A stretch of DNA of 64,000 nucleotides, taken from the NCBI GenBank assembly GCA_016648135.1, contig JADDOH010000462.1, positions 62,001 through 126,000 of the forward strand, given 5' to 3'. Positions 22,982 through 33,840 of the stretch are shown here, piece after piece. This DNA is from Agrypnia vestita. Lineage: Eukaryota; Arthropoda; Insecta; Trichoptera; Phryganeidae. Each line of letters begins with the position of its first letter. Position 1 is the first letter of the stretch. The position numbers and the translations under genes are program-made. The notes under the pieces were generated by a model. The model made no database searches. It worked only from the letters and a program-made list of their open reading frames with translations, and was not told where the DNA came from.

Positions 22982-23473
22982 TGTCACTGAATCGTGGCTG
23001 TGGGAGGCAAACGAAACACTAGAAATTAATTGTCGACCTATTACTTATTTTAATAAATTCACTCACTTTAGAATTCAAGTCACTCGACACGAATTTCATC
23101 GGAGCATTTTAAATATTCCATGCGTAGATATCTAGAAACTCTGATTCACCAGTTTATATCTCTCTGATTACTATGGAACATTTCTCACACGTCGGTAGGT
23201 ACTTTCTCGATTTACTGTCGCTGGTTACACTTGCGATACTGCACGTCCGCTTGTATCTGTGTATTCGTAGAAACGTCATTCAACACTATTTGGGCAGCGC
23301 GGTGCCCCCGTATTTATAGAGACCCTTGTTCATGTCGCTTTCTCGATGCTTCGAGAATCCAGTGGACTATCCCAGACCCTTCTAGTAATTTCCAATTTAG
23401 TGTATATGGTGTTGAGTGCTGTTGAATCGAATTGTTTACGTGCAATTCTTTCTGATAATACCATCTCGCAACA
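22982..23473 (-). mobile_element. Solo LTR, family L, copy d
   Basis: Begins TGTCACTGAATCGTGGCTG, contains cactagaaattaattg, and ends ccatctcgcaaca. The flanks do not show a clear duplication. Confidence 0.6.
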
Positions 23474-24118
23474 GTATTATTTCATTCCCAATCCATAAAA
23501 TAATAATGAAATGTTAAGCAAATTTATGTACTGCATGTATTGTTATAAAAAAAAATGTTTGTAGCAGATTCGTCTATGGTCGATTGTATAGTGCCATGAG
23601 TAAAAAATTGAGCTCTAGGTAAGTTTAGTTAGGTTTGTTAAGGTTGAGTTACTTTTGTTTCGTAGTACTATTTTACAATTCCATTATGCTCAAACATGAA
23701 AAAAAATTTAAATCGCTGGTGTTGCTCTGGGAAAAAGGGAAGATTCAGAAAATAATGTGCTTTGCATCGTGACAATTAGTGGATAAATTCTTAAAAATGA
23801 ATCAACTGTGTCTCTAAACAGAATGGATTTTTTTTATTAATGTAATCATAGAAATGGTTGTAGCAGAGATAAATGCCTAAAATGAAACTAATATAATGTA
23901 CAATAACAGCACATACCTAGTTGCTAGTGGAGTGATAATAGCCCACAAATGCCAATACCACTCACTCACTATAAAATAATATATAAGGATGTAAATGTAA
24001 ATAAAGTGAGTATTTTGGATTTTTTTCTATAAAGAATAAATCATTTTTTTAGAAAACGCACAATTTGCAAAAATATTTGAATTAACATTGTTCCTTTCTT
24101 GTATATGTTAGGTATTTT
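23474..24118. other. Nothing recognised
   Basis: AT-rich. Confidence 0.4.
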
Positions 24119-24579
24119 TATGGGACATGGCTGTGGGAGGGAAACTAAAACAATATAAAGTTTAATTTATTACCAAGAAGTCACTAAATACGAGTTGAAT
24201 CGGAATTCCGTTCTTAAATGTATAGTCAATAAATGTTTCCAGAACATTTCACTCACTTTTTATTACATCGTTTCTTAATTCTAACTATTTTATGCTATTT
24301 TTATTGCTTCGATCACTTTCTAGCAAACTCCGTTCAATATTCGCACGTAGAGAAATTTCTTGTCGCGGTAGGAACTTCCTTAATTTATTATCCCTTGAAT
24401 ATACGCTATACACACTACACTGCGCCCCGTTGCTTATATTGCGTCGCGTGACCCCCTTGTATTTATAGATAACACCGCCTTCTAGATCCTTCGAGACTTT
24501 TGTGGAACTTTCCAGAGATTGCGAGGGACTTGTTCTAGACGTTTCCATAGTGTTCTTGTCAGTAAAACATCTCGTGACA
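24119..24579 (-). mobile_element. Solo LTR, family L, copy e
   Basis: Begins tgggacatggctgtgggagg, contains caatattcgcacgtagag and ccttctagatccttcgaga, and ends catctcgtgaca. ORFs on both strands across it are incidental. Confidence 0.6.
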
Positions 24580-25190
24580 GCATATTAGCAGGCGAAATAT
24601 TAGTCCATTAGCAACGTAAAAAAATATTAGCAATAATAAGATAACGTTGTAATAAATATTAATACATTATTATTTTTTAATTAAATCTTCAATTACTAAA
24701 AATGATTAAATAAATCTAAGTACGGCGGAGAGAATTTATTGATATATTTATAGGACTATAAATTTTTAGTCAAATTTCGGGCCGGCACGCTTTCGCAATG
24801 ATTATTCGAAATTCCTTTTACGGAATCTCTTTTCGTATTAAAACAGATTTTTATGATACATTATATTTGATTAAAGGAGGGCTATTACTAATAGCAGAAG
24901 GCTCTATATAGCAGGGGGTGGGATATTGAGGTCGGGTCGCGGCGGCGGCGGCGTATCGGAAAGTTAATGCTCAAAGGGATGTTTGCCGACCTAGAGCCTC
25001 CAGCGAGGCGTCTCTTCACCGATGGATCAACACAACACTGACTCCTCATCTCCGGGAATAGGACACGAAGACGGAGTATCCTTCCCCAGCATCCATCATT
25101 TAATTTTCTCACTTTTGAGAGGCAAGTCTTTAGGGGGTGCACGCGGGGTGCTTCAGTAGATGTTTGCAAATTAATTAAGGTAAATTAAAG
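24580..25190. other. Intergenic with GC-rich patch 24765-25165
   Basis: Includes ggtcgggtcgcggcggcggc, gagcctccagcgaggc. The 93-residue minus-strand ORF here has no recognisable domain. Candidate conserved non-coding sequence. Confidence 0.35.
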
Positions 25191-25210
25191 TACTATCCCG
25201 ATACTCTGAG

Positions 25211-25393
25211 ATGGCGGACCACTGTATTGAATATGATCACTTGTTTGACCTAAATAATGTTAGGGTCCTACATCTAGAGGCGAAAGGTCGTAAACTGGAT
25301 GCTCTAGAAATACTAGAAATTAATAAAGCAATCAAAAATAAAAATAACCTAATAAACATTCAAATACCTGCATCATCCCCATTGTTAAAATAG
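25211..25393 (+). pseudogene. Penelope-like element C-terminal fragment
   Basis: Sixty residues with the order ADHCIEYDHLFDLNNV, RVLHLEAKGRKLDALE, ILEINKAIKNKNNLIN and a short tail. This is the pattern that follows the GIY-YIG endonuclease domain in Penelope-like proteins (AEHxxxxxHxFDFxNVKILHxExKGxKLxxLExLEIxKA). The RT and GIY-YIG parts are missing upstream. A hammerhead motif follows 115 nt after the stop, fitting the known arrangement in Penelope-like elements. The family assignment is from memory of the pattern. Confidence 0.65.
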
Positions 25394-25507
25394 GCATTAT
25401 TGTATGTAAAAATTAATAAATAACAACCCTCGCCCCCCCCCTCCCTCTCCATCATCCCTTTACTTTCTATTTGTCGGCCATATTGATATACAATTAGTTC
25501 TAATATT

Positions 25508-25549
25508 GCCTCTGAAGATGATGGTTGTGTCCATCGAAAGCGCTTAGGC
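25508..25549 (+). ncRNA. Hammerhead ribozyme motif, intact core
   Basis: Stem I GCCT/AGGC (25508-25511, 25546-25549). Core CTGAAGA (25512-25518), one extra T, stem II GATGG/CCATC with a TTGTGT loop, GAAA (25536-25539), palindromic stem III AGCGCT (25539-25544), and cleavage nucleotide T25545. All catalytic-core positions I can check are the consensus. The very short palindromic stem III suggests cleavage as a dimer or tandem, as proposed for Penelope-type hammerheads. Confidence 0.65.
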
Positions 25550-25674
25550 TTATATAACTCAAATTAGTGGAATAAAACGTTGTGTATAAATCACTGTGTT
25601 AATCATAAACTTTCACTCTGTAAACGAAACACCGCTTAATTTATTTAATAAATTAAAGTTAAGAATAAGAAAAT

Positions 25675-25830
25675 GGTATATGGAAGTCTTTAATAAGATG
25701 GCCCAGGGTTTACAGCCTGTGTGAGTTGGTTTAGATGGTCACTCTACACAAAGCAACGTTTACCAATTCCATCGTAAGAACATCCACACATTATCAAGTT
25801 TATAAAAGTACTATATACATATGTTCCAAA
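25675..25830 (-). repeat. RepX, reverse copy
   Basis: Contains aacgtttaccaattccatcg, taagaacatccacacatta and atatggaagtctt, complementary to the RepX signature. Confidence 0.65.
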
Positions 25831-26251
25831 TTTAAACGTTCCATATATTTGAAGAGACCAATCTAGAGACATCATGTAGTCCTTATCACGAAATAGTGTT
25901 AATAGATTCCACAGCTATTTATATTAGTATTGTATCATACTTCTGTATTTTTTTAATATGGAGTGTTGAGCAATATTATTTTTAATACAGATATAATGTT
26001 ATGATACTCTTTCGAATTATTTAACATATATACTAGAATATGCTTGAAAATTAAAATTTCAAATTTTCAACTCGTTTTATAGTTTTTAATGAAATAATAA
26101 AATTATTAAAAATTCAGTGCTTCACCAAAAAATTCAAACATTGCCAAATAATTATAAAATTAATATATATAAGTGATATAAGCTCAGAGCGGAGCTTGCC
26201 TATGATAAATGCAGGGGTTTAATGACCAACGTTGCAAATTTTGCAACTGGT
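25831..26251. other. Nothing recognised
   Basis: AT-rich. Confidence 0.4.
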
Positions 26252-26431
26252 TAGATCTTTCCATTTAAGAAAGACAATCGAATTAGTATGTGTAAGCCGT
26301 GTGTACGACGCACATTGTTTCGTTGTGTTGGTGTTTAGTGGTATAAACACCAACACAACGAAACAATGTGCCTCATACGCACGGTTTACACATAGCAATT
26401 TGATTGTCTTTCTTAAATGGAAAGAGATCTA
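26252..26431. mobile_element. Foldback MITE, family A, copy 2
   Basis: Arms: tagatctttccatttaag to cttaaatggaaagagatcta, with the inner caacacaacgaaacaatgtg block. The inner arms pair almost perfectly around ggtataaacacc. Same family as 181-359. Confidence 0.7.
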
Positions 26432-26473
26432 GCATTTAATATAATATAAAATACGTTGATAACATGGAAGGGG

Positions 26474-26549
26474 AGTACTTGTTGATCTAGTGATTAAAAC
26501 ACGTGTGATACAGTAGACAGGAGTTTGAGCCTCATTCCAGGAGAACAAG
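26474..26549 (+). mobile_element. SINE S head
   Basis: tacttgttgatctagtgatt and gagtttgagcctcattccag match the SINE S head at 57839 and 47800. Confidence 0.5.
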
Positions 26550-27203
26550 TTAGTATAATTATTATATTACAAGCGTTTACTTTAAAAACAGTAAGAGTAT
26601 TGATATGACACGTATGTAAAGAAAGCCCCAATTTTTTTTACTCCTTTTTCATCAATCAAGATGTATTATTATATGATAAAATATATAGTATATCTCGATT
26701 GATGACGATCCGTTCTGTGAACAAGAATCCAATAATTGTGTCTTTGAAAAAAATGAACATATTTAATAATATGAATTACTGAATTCTAAAATTTTGAGTC
26801 TTTTAATATATACGAACTGTAAAAAATTTAAAATATGTAGGCTTTTCACAAAAGTGCATTTCCCAAAAGAAATTTACATGCGTTGCTCTTCGGATTCTGT
26901 AATGCACCTCACTATGCAGATTTACTCATGTCGGATCGTTTGGTATGTTGCATGCATAGGCTATATGTTCATTATCCAGAGTTATGCGCGGGAAAAGTAT
27001 TTTCAGGCTGGAATTTAATCAAAAAAATATTTTTTCCGGGACTGCCCTAAAGGATAAAATTTCCATTACATAATGGAAATTTTAGAAATATATATCTTTG
27101 TTGCATTACATTTGTATACATCTCCATGTGTTAGCCATTTCATTTTTCAAACCATTTAAGTTTAATTGCGTTGGCTATTGCAAAAAATAAATACATATTT
27201 ATA
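26550..27203. other. AT-rich; one perfect hairpin
   Basis: A 13-bp perfect stem AAAATTTCCATTA/TAATGGAAATTTT with a 2-nt loop at 27057-27084. Otherwise unrecognised. Confidence 0.4.
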
Positions 27204-27232
27204 TTAGGTCCTTACATATGAAATTGGCGTTT
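27204..27232 (+). repeat. mariner terminal inverted repeat (transposase 3' side)
   Basis: Starts TTAGGTCCTTACATATGAAA, ends GGCGTTT. Perfect match to the complement of 28462-28490. Confidence 0.93.
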
Positions 27233-27281
27233 AGTACGGGAGGAACATAAATCTGTTTTTTTTTTATTATAATATATTTAT

Positions 27282-28302
27282 TTAATCAAAGTATGTACCA
27301 TTGCTATCTATGCACTTTTGCCATCTCATAGGTAGTTCATCGATCCCTTTACTAAAAAAACCATTCGGACGGGAATCAATAAAATCTTTGAAGGCGGTTT
27401 GGACTGCCCCATCGGAATTGAATTTTTTCCTTTGCAAGAAGTTATCCAAATTTCGAAAAAAATGGTAATCTGTTGGGGCAAGGTCCGGAGAGTACGGTGG
27501 ATGTCTTAGACATTCCAATTGAAGCTCCTCTAATTTGGTAGCCGTCTGTTGTGCAGTGTGTGGTCTAGCGTTATCATGAAGCAGCAGTGGCCTAGAGCGA
27601 TTAACCAGCCTCGGTTGTTTAGCAGCTAGCTTTTCCATCATGGTTTGCAGTTGCTGACAATAGACATCTGCCGTAATCGTCTGGCCAGATTTAAGAAAGC
27701 TGTAGTGAACGACACCAGCACTAGTCCACCAAACGCTCACAAGTAACTTTTTTGGAGTCAATTTTCGCTTGGGGCATGGTTTGGCTGGTTCGGCAGGGTT
27801 CAGCCATTGCGATGAGCGCTTCCGATTATCGTACAGGATCCACTTTTCATCACAGGTAATGATTCGATTTAAAATCCCTTCATTATTGTGCCGGTTGAGT
27901 AATGCAACGCAGCAGTCAACGCGCGTTTGTTGATTTGCTTCACTCAATTCGTGAGGTACCCACCTTTCAAGCTTTTTTACCTTACCAATTTGCTTCAAGT
28001 GGATTAAAACAGTTTTATCACTAACACCGCAGCCTGCAGCTAACTCGGATGTGGTTTGCGATGGATCCGCTTCCACAATAGCCTTCAATTCTTCATTATT
28101 AACTTTGGTCTCCGGCCGTCCACTGGGCTTGTTCTGCAGGTCGAAATTTCCAGAACGAAAACGTTGGAACCAAAAACGCACTGTGTTTTCTTTTCGTCGC
28201 ACCGTCGCCATACACATCATTAATCCTTCGAGCCGTTTCTGCAGCACTGGTGCCACGGTGGAACTCGTACTCGTAAATAACGCGATATTTCAAATTTTTC
28301 AT
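27282..28302 (-). pseudogene. mariner transposase (cecropia-like), one frameshift
   Basis: DDE transposase for cut-and-paste movement at TA sites. The likely start is the ATG at 28302 (MKNLKYRVIYEYEF). The frame shifts near 28196-28210 after NDVYGDG, then runs open to the stop at 27282. The total is one nucleotide over a 339-codon frame. N-terminal helix-turn-helix part, GRP linker (NKPSGRPETK), WVPHEL motif, and catalytic D in ITCDEKW, LLHDNARPHTA and YSPDLAPTDYHFF. The last two Ds are separated by 34 residues (DD34D). The C-terminus IDSNGTYFD is complete. All three catalytic residues are kept, so the copy is young but dead unless the frameshift is bypassed. Confidence 0.9.
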
Positions 28303-28461
28303 TTTGTAAACTGAGTGACGCAAAGAAAAAAACAATTGAGGAAAAAACAAATGAATTATAATTTTCAAAACACAAATACATGAGTAAATAGCTGTATAAA
28401 TTTGGATTTGGAATTCCTAACCAAAGAGAAGATATTTGAGATCAAATTTGCCAGTACGGCA

Positions 28462-28490
28462 AAACGCCAATTTCATATGTAAGGACCTAA
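28462..28490 (-). repeat. mariner terminal inverted repeat (transposase 5' side)
   Basis: Complement of 27204-27232; ends AAGGACCTAA followed by the TA duplication. Confidence 0.93.
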
Positions 28491-28492
28491 TA

Positions 28493-29013
28493 TATGCTGC
28501 CAATGAACTTTAAAAACTAAAATTAAATAACGTTTTTTTAGTATATTGGAAAAATATACAAATACTTAATTCGGAAATTCTGTCATGGAATCGTCTAAGA
28601 CTTTTCGGCTGACAATTGATCAGATAATTGATATATGATATAATTTATATATTTCTTCAATCAAAGCATAATATTATTGTAATATTATTATGATAAATCA
28701 AAAGAAAAAAATGTATTAAACAACTATTAATTGAATAATTAAAATGTTTTTGTGCAACGGTCCCTTCGTCTGTATACAAAGTACACTAAAATCTTTAATT
28801 GGAGGTATATACAAAAAAATAAATACAAGGGAGTTGAATAACTAATTAACTAATGTGAAAAAAATTATTTGAATTTTTTATTATTTTAAGCGTATGTCTC
28901 TTATTTTTATGTAAAATATGTAAACCCTTCGTTAAATATGGTTTATTTTCAAAAAATGATTTTGAATCTATTAATTTTAAATAATTAAAAACTTTGTATT
29001 AACCATATTGGAA
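28493..29013. other. Nothing recognised
   Basis: AT-rich. Confidence 0.4.
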
Positions 29014-29055
29014 GTTTACCGGTTTCGATACTACTGTATGATCATCAAGTGTAGA
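29014..29055 (-). ncRNA. Hammerhead-like motif, one core change
   Basis: Minus strand reads TTGATGA (C3 to T), stem II ATAC/GTAT with loop AGTA, then CGAAA and stem III ACCGGT. Stem I pairing is weak. The adjoining aactttgtattaacca block is shared with the arm at 30378-30400, so it belongs to the same repeat family. Confidence 0.45.
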
Positions 29056-29533
29056 TTTTTTTGATAAAATGCGCCGTTTGCTTATTGTAATGTTTAAACT
29101 TTAGGAAAAACAATGGAAATTATTTTCAAACTGATCTCATTTCCATAAATTTCAAATTTTTTTTCGATACGCTCCATCAGGAATGAAGTCATTTAATAAG
29201 AAAATGGTACATTTTTTCGTCCCACTCAAACTCTGGCGTCACGATTATCTCCACCAATCCCGGAGAAGGCCTTTACGGGACAGCACATAACTTCGCCATT
29301 TTGAAATGTCCATAATATCTCTTAATGAAAAATATTAATCAATACGTTTCGTAAACAATGATAATAAAATGAATTTTATATGTGTGTATTATATATATAT
29401 ATATATATTTTTTTTTACGTACTTTTAATTTTTATATTCATTATTTACTATTAATTTATTATCCAATATTATTAATTTATCGTAAAAATTAAACATAAAC
29501 ATAATATATGGTGTAATTATATATTTAGGTTTA
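29056..29533. other. AT-rich with TA run
   Basis: (TA)n near 29388-29408, no gene. Confidence 0.4.
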
Positions 29534-30060
29534 TGTTTGAGATGATTTATATAGCGCCGTTTTTGCGTGAAAGGCGCTTCAAGGGCGCTTTACACATGCG
29601 ACATCTTGAAAAAGTGAGTTTTTAGTCCCTTCTTGAAAGATTCTTGATTTTTCATGGACCGCAATACTGGAGGCAGCTGATTCCACATAGATGGGCCCGC
29701 AATGCTGAAAATGTGTGAGCCGCCTTCCAGCGATTTTGTCCGGGGTACAGAGGTCCATCAAATATTGTGATGAATTTCTTTGAAGACTTTTATACACCAT
29801 CAGAGAGAGTTTGAAATTTATTCGCCCCGGCAGGCGAAGTCAATGTAGCCGCTCCAGAATTGAAGATATCCGCGTTACAATAGTTACAATAATTCAGCTG
29901 CGAGATGACATATCACTTAGCTGTGTCCGGAGGAAGGTATTTTCTTACAGACTTGATCTGTCTTAAAACATAGTAGCCAGCGCTGACAGCTTTGTTAATC
30001 TGATTTCTAAGGATTCGATCTTTCACTATGTTGATTCTCAGGAGCTTTACCTGTGACGAG
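29534..30060 (-). pseudogene. L2/CR1-like non-LTR reverse transcriptase relic
   Basis: Reading the minus strand in shifting frames gives, in order, INKAVSAGYYVLRQIKSV with RKYLPPD, then SQLNYCN, then VYKSLQRNSSQYLMDLCTP and RRLT. It ends FSIAGPSMWNQLPPVLRS and FKKGLKTHFF-MSHV-stop. This is the C-terminal third of an L2/CR1-type RT (SxLDYCN, VYKxLxGLxPxYL, GPxxWNxLPxxLR, FKxxLKTHLF). The 3' UTR has ggcgctatataaatcat, a usual ending for that group. Stops and frameshifts make it dead. Confidence 0.65.
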
Positions 30061-30377
30061 GGTATAATTATAATGCCTATTCATATCAGGTTCAAAATAT
30101 TCATATTCTCATGTCACTCTAGGACTATCCATCAGGGTCATTAATGACCTGTTAACGGTCTGTTTATTAAAAAATAAAATAAAAGATTGCAATAGCCACA
30201 GTTAAGTGAAAAGGGAACTCTTTGTGCATTAAAATTTATAGAAAGTCGTGTAAATATGTAAATAAAAAAGGGAAACAGAGATAATACTACTTATTATTAA
30301 CACAGTTATTTTAAATTTATTTTATTTAAAATGTTATAAAAAAATAAAAAATAAAATCATTATTGATTTAAATTAAA
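30061..30377. other. Nothing recognised
   Basis: AT-rich. Confidence 0.4.
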
Positions 30378-30411
30378 CAACTTTGTATTAACCACTTGAC
30401 TAGTATCTCTA

Positions 30412-30451
30412 CGTCTACCGGTTTCGATAAAACTGTATCTTCGTCAGAACG
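30412..30451 (-). ncRNA. Hammerhead ribozyme motif, intact core
   Basis: Minus strand: stem I CGTT/GACG (30451-30448, 30415-30412, one G.U), CTGACGA (30447-30441), an extra A, stem II GATA/TATC, GAAA (30425-30422), and stem III ACCGGT (30422-30417). Cleavage nucleotide A is at 30416. All core words match the hammerhead consensus; stem II is short. Confidence 0.6.
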
Positions 30452-30577
30452 GACGCAAACTAAGTAACCATTATCTATTCTAGCAAAAAATATTAATATT
30501 ATTTTTTTAAATTTTTGCTAAATTAAAAAAAAATTGATTTGTTCGCTAGAATAGATAATGGATAGTTTGTTTACGTC

Positions 30578-30617
30578 CGTCCTGATGAAAATACAGTGGT
30601 ATCGAAACCGGTAGACG
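30578..30617 (+). ncRNA. Hammerhead ribozyme motif, intact core
   Basis: Stem I CGTC/GACG (30578-30581, 30614-30617), fully Watson-Crick. CTGATGA (30582-30588), stem II ATAC/GTAT with loop AGTG, CGAAA (GAAA 30604-30607), stem III ACCGGT (30607-30612), cleavage nucleotide A30613. Compared with the facing copy, stem I is repaired from G.U to G-C. Confidence 0.6.
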
Positions 30618-30670
30618 CAGAGTTACTAGTTAAGTGGTTAATAAAAAGTTGTTTAATTAAAATTAATAAT

Positions 30671-31639
30671 TATGTCCAACCACAAAGTTAATCCTATAAA
30701 CATCGAAAAAAAATTAAATTATACATCATCCTCTTAAATGTTCCCGTAATATTTCTCAAATTTCGTAATATAATATTTTTTTATTTAACTGAAAGACGTA
30801 TTTTTATATAATTTTTCAATTTTATGGACAATAATAATATATCCATAAAATAATGGATTATTCATTATGTTTACTTTCAGCAAAATATCTAAGAAATGAC
30901 GTATATGAGATGTAAAAAAACAAATAGTCAGGTTTCTGATGTGCAGCCGTTTTAAAAGATGACAAACTCAGCGAGAAAATATTCATAGTCTGTATAACTA
31001 TATTCATTAAAGTTCCGTCGTACGCCAGACAGAGGGTTGTAAAATTTTAAGTTTGTGTTGAAGACTGGTTGAAAGTAAGGAAACTCTTCAAGGTACAAAT
31101 GCAGGAGACTCAATGTAAAGTACGTGTAGAATCTTAAATAATAGATTAAATCGCTTGGACGATACCTTGCTCTGAAAAGAAAAACGTAATAAAAGAGTGA
31201 AATTATGAAACGCTTGTTGCCGAGTAAATTTGTTGATGAATATACTCTGAGCAATGAAGAGGGACCCGACACCCAAGGCCGTTTTATGAGCGATAGCTCC
31301 CATATCGGCCCTACACTTTCTCCACCCAATTCGGAATTTATTTAATGCTAAAGTGGTCATCCTCCCGCGCTGCTTAAACTCGTATGAGTACAAGCGGCGC
31401 GGGGAGGCGTTCACACAAATCCGCTTCACTGTCATTAATAGCAAACCATGCAATACAATATAAAAGAATGAGTACATATAATGTGTGAGAAAATACCGTA
31501 GACACAGTTAAACAAAGTAAAGTGAAGTGGGACCCAGTACAGACCCAGCGCCCTTCCACGAACAAAAGCTCCCATATCGGCTCTAAATATTGTAAATTGT
31601 TAAAAAAAGGTTTTTTATAAACTTAGTGGCCATTATGCA
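30671..31639. other. Nothing recognised
   Basis: Begins with the shared accacaaagttaat block (30690) of the hammerhead repeat. The two overlapping minus-strand ORFs (30952-31477) show no domain. Confidence 0.35.
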
Positions 31640-31870
31640 GGTCAACTATGTAAAAAGGGTTGAAAAAACTACACAAAAAAATAATTTTAAAACAGTATTT
31701 TTTTAAAAACATAAAAAGACATCTCACGAGTCCATACAGCCACAAAAAGACCCGCTAAGTGGAGCAATTTTCTTTGTTTTTAACACATCTTAGATTTGGT
31801 AGTTTATTAATTGATTAAATAATTTAAATCCTTTCTTTTTCATCACAATTTCTTATTATTGTATTAAATT
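31640..31870 (-). repeat. Fragment of the TTAA palindrome family
   Basis: Matches the right arm of 4381-5489 (gtaaaaag-gttgaaaaa, aaacagtatttttt, aaaagacatctcac, aagtggagcaattttctt) with more divergence and no opposing arm. Confidence 0.6.
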
Positions 31871-32299
31871 AAATGTAACATGCAATTTTTTTTTTTTTTA
31901 AATGTTGTGAAAAATTGTTCGTCTATGTTTTACATGTACAATAAGTAGGTAGGATCCGTTTACTTTATTAAAGCCACTTGTATTAGTGTGAGTGATACCC
32001 TCTGTAACACGTAAATTGTGTGGTGGTATTCCTTTTTTAAAGTTATTCCATTGTTCACTTCAGTAACACACTGGCAGTCACGCGGAGTGGTCGTTTCTTT
32101 GTTTAGTATTTTTTATTTAAAGATACGGTGACTGCAAGTCACGATACGGTGACCACAGACTGAAATTAATTTAATACAAATTTAAATGATGATTCGGAGT
32201 CCGACACAAACGACAATAGTTTATCTTATTGATTAAAATAAATTATAAGATTTTAAAAACATTTAACTACATTATACCTGCTTATATATTCTTTATTTT
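31871..32299. other. Nothing recognised
   Basis: No feature supported. Confidence 0.4.
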
Positions 32300-32620
32300 A
32301 AACTAGCTTTAACCTATCAAAAATGACGTATTTTGTTATATATTTCGGCCGCTAATTAATGCTGGAAGAACAGTGCGCTATCTAGAGTAGCGTCTTGATA
32401 ACGTCAGTGATAGTCATTATTAAAAAGAGAATTATGCTCCTTATACCTCATTATTATATTATACACATTATTATTTGAGCATTCTGATAGCGTTGGTGAT
32501 GGAAATTGTTACGTAGAGAATTATATATTTTGATTAATGATAAATGCCAATGACATATGCGATATAGTAGGTAATGGATTCACTTATTCGCTGTAATTTT
32601 CATTTTATTTAACAATTTTG
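32300..32620 (+). repeat. RepY copy
   Basis: aaaaatgacgtattttgtta, gctatctagagtagcg, agagaattatgctcc and gagaattatatattttgatt; same family as 3085-3450 and 55840-55960. Confidence 0.6.
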
Positions 32621-33581
32621 AAATCATATTAATTTTGAAAACGGAATGAGTTTTTTTATAATACTTGTATACTTATGCCAGGGTCGTGCAGTGAGAAAAA
32701 GAAGCATGAATTTTATTTAGACATAGGTATATTTGTAAGAAAAATCGCAATTAAATTTTAAAATCAAAATCAAAATTTATCTGGCAGAATATTATGAAAT
32801 ATTAAAATCTAAATAATACGTTAATTATTGTTATAGGAATATTACGAGATATATCTCTAATTTCGGTTTCTTTTCAACATATATGCTTAGGAAAAAGTCA
32901 TGCTTCTTGTTTTCAATGCACACCCCTAACCTTTGCTTATTTTAGGTTTAGAAATAATATTTATATTTATTTTTTGCGTCTGTCGCTTACTCAAAAAATA
33001 ATAATGCTACGAGTTTTTGTAAACGCACTGTTAACACTAATGCAAGTGGCTTTCCCAAATTGAACGGACTCTAGGTAGACGCCGATTTCTCGGCAATGAA
33101 ACAGAATGCTTGACGACTTAACTCAACGTTCATTTATCTTATCGGCTATTTACATAGACCGGCACGTCAGAACCATAACATTATGGCAGCTATTATAATA
33201 TATACTAGTACTTACTAGTACCGCAAAGGAAACTACATACAGGATGCTGGTTTCAAAGTAATAATGAATAACTTGAGCTCCAACTTATAGCATGCAAAGA
33301 CTAAGTATTGGTTACCTAATCTGGTGAATTCATATTCGCTGGTTTGGCTTACCTGTACCTCCAGCTTACTGGCTAAGTCAATGTAGGTATATCATAATCA
33401 TTGTAAATGTTAAGAGGTACTTACTATTGGAAAACAAAATTTATCTAAACCGTATTGGATAGCGTCATAGGTATAAGTACAATTACATATATTATATAAA
33501 AAATGTAAAAATCTATTAAAAAAATTAAATATCTTCTTTTTCTTCTTCTCGTGTCCTATCCGTTCAACGGACATTAGCTAG
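32621..33581. other. Nothing recognised
   Basis: No feature supported. Confidence 0.4.
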
Positions 33582-33840
33582 CTATACAGTAGACTGGCCA
33601 AACCGGTATCTTTGATCTTTCAGCCAGTTTTCCTTCTTCCAGGGCCCCGGCTTCTGATCTTTCCCTATATTATGAGCTGCAACATCTCGCACTTTTCTGA
33701 AATCTTTTTCAGCCTTCCCTCTTCTATCGAACATACTTCTAAAATACTCAAACTCATCTACTTGTTCCAAACATTCATTGTCTACGAGTATTTCACACGC
33801 TGTTTTACTTTCCTCCATATTGAATGCCATCACCTTAAAC
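33582..33840 (-). pseudogene. RTE-like RT fragment
   Basis: The minus-strand frame reads FKVMAFNMEESKTACEILVD, NECLEQVDEFEYFRSMFDRR and GKAEKDFRKV. This matches the RTE-type RT segment KTKVMxFxR...IxVxxxxLEQVxxFxYLGSxxTxDGKxxxDIxxRV. Upstream catalytic RT motifs are absent. Confidence 0.6.

Larger units (their letters stand above)
27204..28490 (-). mobile_element. mariner element, near full length
   Basis: A 1287-bp element with 29-bp perfect terminal inverted repeats (27204-27232 and 28462-28490, TTAGGTCCTTACATATGAAA...) and flanking TA on both sides (27202-27203, 28491-28492). Size, TIR length and TA duplication are standard for mariner. It contains one transposase reading frame broken by a single frameshift. 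Confidence 0.93.
30378..30670. mobile_element. Foldback with a hammerhead motif in each arm
   Basis: Inverted arms: aacaactttgtattaaccac with tgactagta on the left, tactagttaagtggttaa with aaagttgttt on the right. Each arm contains a hammerhead motif in outward orientation, and ctattctagc/gctagaatag lies at the centre. It resembles two inverted Penelope-type terminal regions without the coding part. Confidence 0.6.

Noticed and set aside
22670..22990. 106-residue ORF
   Set aside because: Low-complexity hydrophobic stretches, no domain, runs into the LTR start.
24888..25169. 93-residue minus-strand ORF as a gene
   Set aside because: No domain, arginine-rich translation of a GC-rich patch, no supporting context.
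30952..31477. Two overlapping ORFs of 125 and 129 residues
   Set aside because: No recognisable domain, and they overlap in different frames.
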